Positions 60,648 through 64,000 of a stretch of DNA of 64,000 bases are shown here, in pieces. The translations under genes and the position numbers were made by a program. Each line of letters begins with the position of its first letter. Within the stretch, counting starts at the first letter, position 1. The notes under the pieces were generated by a model. The model made no database searches. It worked only from the letters and a program-made list of their open reading frames with translations, and was not told the origin of the DNA. The stretch comes from Ridgeia piscesae (lineage: Eukaryota > Annelida > Polychaeta > Sabellida > Siboglinidae): NCBI GenBank assembly GCA_025642075.2, contig JAODUO010000185.1:390001-454000 (forward strand), given 5' to 3'.

Positions 60648-63600
60648 GGCTACAGTTATCCCTTCGTAAATATAATAAAAAGCAAACAATGAGACCAGTG
60701 AAGGAGACGTATTTTCCTAATTATACAGAACCTTAATTTTTTACATTATACGATATATGTAGAGAAGAGGTCAAATGTCATTCATTGTCTAAAAATACCA
60801 AGTGATGTTTACACTGCATAGATAAACAGGTAAAGTGATCTGGCACCCTTCTCATGTAAAGTGCTTCCATACAGCATACGCACAGAGACAAGATACCCAT
60901 TGCTATGGTCAGACAGATAACATTACATGTCATGTAATCATGAGGTCTAACTGATTGACCCCTGTTGACCTCATACAGTGCCACCTGGTGAGTGCATCAC
61001 AAACCTGCTATCTTCCCCCTGTCATCCAGTGTAATGACATCCTGCTGTTGCGTGTCACTGACACTGGTCAGACATTTACTGTCCACATTCCTGGTTAGAT
61101 TACTCAGAACTCCGGAGTAACTGGACAGATCCCCGGATCCTGTGACGATGATCATAATAAGAAAAAGGTCAGTCAACTAGAAGTCAGTTCTGGTCTGGAT
61201 ACAGATGTGTCGGTTGTGGTATTTGGGGATGCCCTCCCACCATCCAGGAATAATGATAACAGTCACTTCTAGGAATAGCCATGGAGATTACTGTGGTATG
61301 CCTATGACATGGTTATTGTTTAACTTTCTAGCGGTGCTGTTTCCAGGAGCGTGGATTATTTATATTTTGTGATTTGATCAATACTTGTGGTGGCATAATA
61401 TATTCATTGCTAAGAATCTGTGTGTGACTGGAGATTTAATTCCCAAGGCTTTGCGTGTTATCTCTGTCCTTCCATCTGGGCCATGTATGACATACCGTAA
61501 AGTAGCTAATATAAACACTTCCTTGTGGAAGTTCAGAATGTGGCAAATTGCCTGCTCAAATATCGACATGGCTTTTTTTTATAAATTAATAGACAATGTT
61601 TTTTGAAATGACACATCTGGAAAGCCATCTGTCGTCAGTGTGCAGGTCTGTGCTGGCCCACGGTGGTGACAGCCAGAGACAGATGTAGAGGTATCTCTGT
61701 CATCTACATGTATCTCTGTCATCTGTCTCTGCCAGCTGGCTGGTCCAGTTTGTTGACGTATTGAAATTGATGTGCACTGTCATTGCGATTAAATAAGATA
61801 TCTGACAATTTTGTGTTCAGGCAATGCAGAGGTTGTGTAGTCACTAGTCAAGGTTCTCTTGATGGTGCCCTGGGCTTCATTTTGGAGGATTTAGTTTCAA
61901 AAGAAGTTGTCTTGATATTATATTCGATACATGTATATGGCTAATTGCATGGCAGTGGGCTGCTATAGATAATAGTGATGATCACGCGCACACAGTGAAG
62001 CCAATTTCAATTTGTACTTCAATTTGGCACACTTAAGAGACATGTCTACTCACCGTTTTCTGTTTTCTCTCTCCGTGATAACTTAGCCTCATAAAAGCCT
62101 GAGGGACACAACATGTTGTGTATGCATCAGCAGGTATCAGTTGGACCGTAGCATTACCTGGAACACCAGCTGATGTCAGACCAGTGAACTCGGTGTAGAT
62201 CGATGGCAGGTTTTGCAAAAACAAAAGAAAACAAAGTGATTTAATAAAAAATGATCTGTCTTTTCTTCCCTCCTCTGCCTTTACTTGTCATGCAACAGTA
62301 AGGAATATGTTAATTTTACATAAAAAGTATATCTTAAACACCATGATCTGCCTCATTGTAGGCATTGTGAAATACTTTTAATGATAGCCTAAGGAGTTTT
62401 GTAAATAATAAAGATAATAAATAGTAAAACTAATAAATAGTAAAATAATAAAAAGCCTAAAAAACACAAGCTTAAAGGTGCAATATATAAAATAATTAAA
62501 AGGTAATAATTAATGGGGACAGCAAGAGTTGTAGGAGCATGGGACCGCCAACAGTTGAATAATTTCATTAATCCAGCAAAACGTGATAGGAATAACCTCA
62601 TTCATATGTGTACATTTCAAAACTCTCCAGGCATTGGCAGAGGCATGCATTACAAATGCAGTGAAAAGAAAGTCTACTTTCTAAAATGTCAAATTAGAAA
62701 CACTCAAAACGCCTTTCCAATATTTCTGTGGTCATCTAAACATTGACATTGAATCCACTCTGATTTTGAATATTTTAATTTATTTCTAATTGTGAAACCC
62801 CTAATTCTGCAGTGTGGAATGTTCTCTTAATCTAAGGACTGTTTAGCTGTAATTTGATCGTGCGTTGAGACAGAACAATCAGACAGAACAGACAGAACAA
62901 TCAGACTGTTCTATTCCTGGTTCGTTCTCAACAGGTGTTGGCGACTTTATTAGATTCTCTCCCGGCTTAGCATAATATTCCCTTTCTTGTCCCCATAAAA
63001 ACAAACCCCCTGGGAATGTTCTTTATATTACAGCTACTACCAGCCTCGACCCCATCTGTTGAAATTACTTTTATTAAAGCGTGTAATGCAGCATGAAAGC
63101 TTCAGGGATCACGCACAAACAATGGCCTTGGCCTACATGCAACAGGTAGTCATTTACGTGTTTCCCATGAAAGCAATGTACTTGGCAAGAATAAGCTCTG
63201 ACAGTTTAGCGATATTATTAATGATTTGTTGATAATGGTCGAGTCGTCCCCTCCCAACATTGTCTTGGGATCGTGAGAAGATCCTAAGATCTCCCACCAT
63301 GTTTTGTTTTGGCAGTATACCGGATGTCTTGTGCCATAGATCATTTTTATACTGCATTGAGTAGATTACACAATGGTTAATTTATCTTCCTGATGAATCA
63401 TCTGTGAAATTGTAGTGTTTCTCTGTAATAAACTTGAACTTGTGCTTAGAGCATGACAATGTGTACATAACATTGTAGTATTGTAAAATATTATACGTAC
63501 CAAAATGTGAACATATGGCAAATGAGCATGCTACATTAGTCGGATGTTTGTGGTCATGAATAGATTAATTGAAATGTGTTTTCCTGCAAGGTTTGTACAC

Positions 63601-63689
63601 TTGTGGCTGAGAGGGTATGCATGAATGAACATTATTGACAATGTGTCTGGTGATTCATAACATAGCTTCATGTATTCTTTATGCACTAA
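60648..63689. other. No gene seen
   Basis: AT-rich sequence with short simple repeats (for example ATAATAAATAGTAAAA near 62400-62455 and CAGACAGAACA near 62880). No exon with paired splice signals was found. Confidence 0.4.
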
Positions 63690-64000
63690 ACAGATGATTG
63701 TAACGAGGTGGCTGTAGTGTATGGTGCGAGATATGAAGACTTTGGTTGATGATTGCAATGAGCTGGCTGCAGGGTATGATGAGGGAGATGATGGCTTTAA
63801 TTGATGATCATTATGAGTTCCTGTGAATGTGGTTGTAGTGTATGGTGTGGGAGATGAAGACTCGGGTTGATGATACTGATAGTAATGGAGGTCCTTCAGC
63901 ATAATGGTACAAGAAATGAATTTGTACTTTGGTTGCTGATAGCAATGATGTCCTGTGAATGTGACTGCAGTGTATGGCAGTGATGGCAAGATGAAGACTT
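63690..64000. repeat. Diverged tandem repeat at window end
   Basis: Four to five irregular units of about 65-80 bp sharing GTAGTGTATGGTG, GAGATGAAGACT and TTGATGAT motifs, running to the edge. The 152-codon minus frame (63989-63531) partly reads this repeat and has no domain. Confidence 0.7.

Overview
The window looks like nuclear DNA of an invertebrate animal. Its genes are split by GT-AG introns, it is AT-rich, it is loaded with minisatellites and transposable-element remnants, and no bacterial-style operons are visible. The repeat mix (L2/CR1-type LINEs, a Gypsy element, a Kolobok-like transposase, a piggyBac-like element, tRNA-derived SINEs) fits a marine invertebrate, perhaps a lophotrochozoan. 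The species guess is inference only. Most single-frame open stretches here are chance; the real genes had to be assembled from short exons whose splice phases agree.

Layout, left to right. 1-946 is a 31-bp minisatellite. 1156-3357 (+) is a broken multi-exon Kolobok-like transposase. It ends tail-to-tail, with a 74-bp overlap, against a minus-strand gene (3284-4349) encoding the zinc-binding 'ballast' domain otherwise known from the P2X7 receptor tail. 4448-5805 is a 5'-truncated CR1/jockey-like LINE. 5839-7387 (-) holds three exons of a Nipped-B/NIPBL cohesin-loader homologue, out of order relative to 11846-15021 (-), which holds the colinear C-terminal exons of the same gene. One exon and its introns are present in both blocks. 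15525-18400 is three back-to-back satellite arrays.

22656-23290 (+) is a small unrecognised two-exon gene for a possible tail-anchored membrane protein, with an RFX X-box just upstream. 23885-33321 (-) is a seven-exon RNA-binding gene of the LARK/RBM4 type (one RRM, one CCHC knuckle, Tyr/Arg/Pro-rich tail). Its introns hold a piggyBac-like element, a 2-kb element with ~40-bp inverted termini, a foldback repeat and a SINE. Its promoter and start codon appear to be tandemly duplicated.

34111-39768 is a nest: an L2-like LINE (-) is split by a 4.1-kb Gypsy LTR element with a perfect 5-bp target duplication, and also by the 3' end of the same LINE family seen at 4.5 kb. From 39.8 to 52.8 kb I see little that is coding. 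52871-58172 (+) is the start of an unrecognised acidic protein gene that probably continues past the window; its first intron holds a 57-bp minisatellite, a 47-bp minisatellite and three copies of a ~300-bp MITE family (five copies in the window). The last 6 kb contains a SINE and short repeats only.

The genes do not form one pathway. The two recognisable cellular genes act in cohesin loading (Nipped-B) and post-transcriptional RNA control (LARK/RBM4). The rest is a record of transposition, satellite expansion and local duplication.
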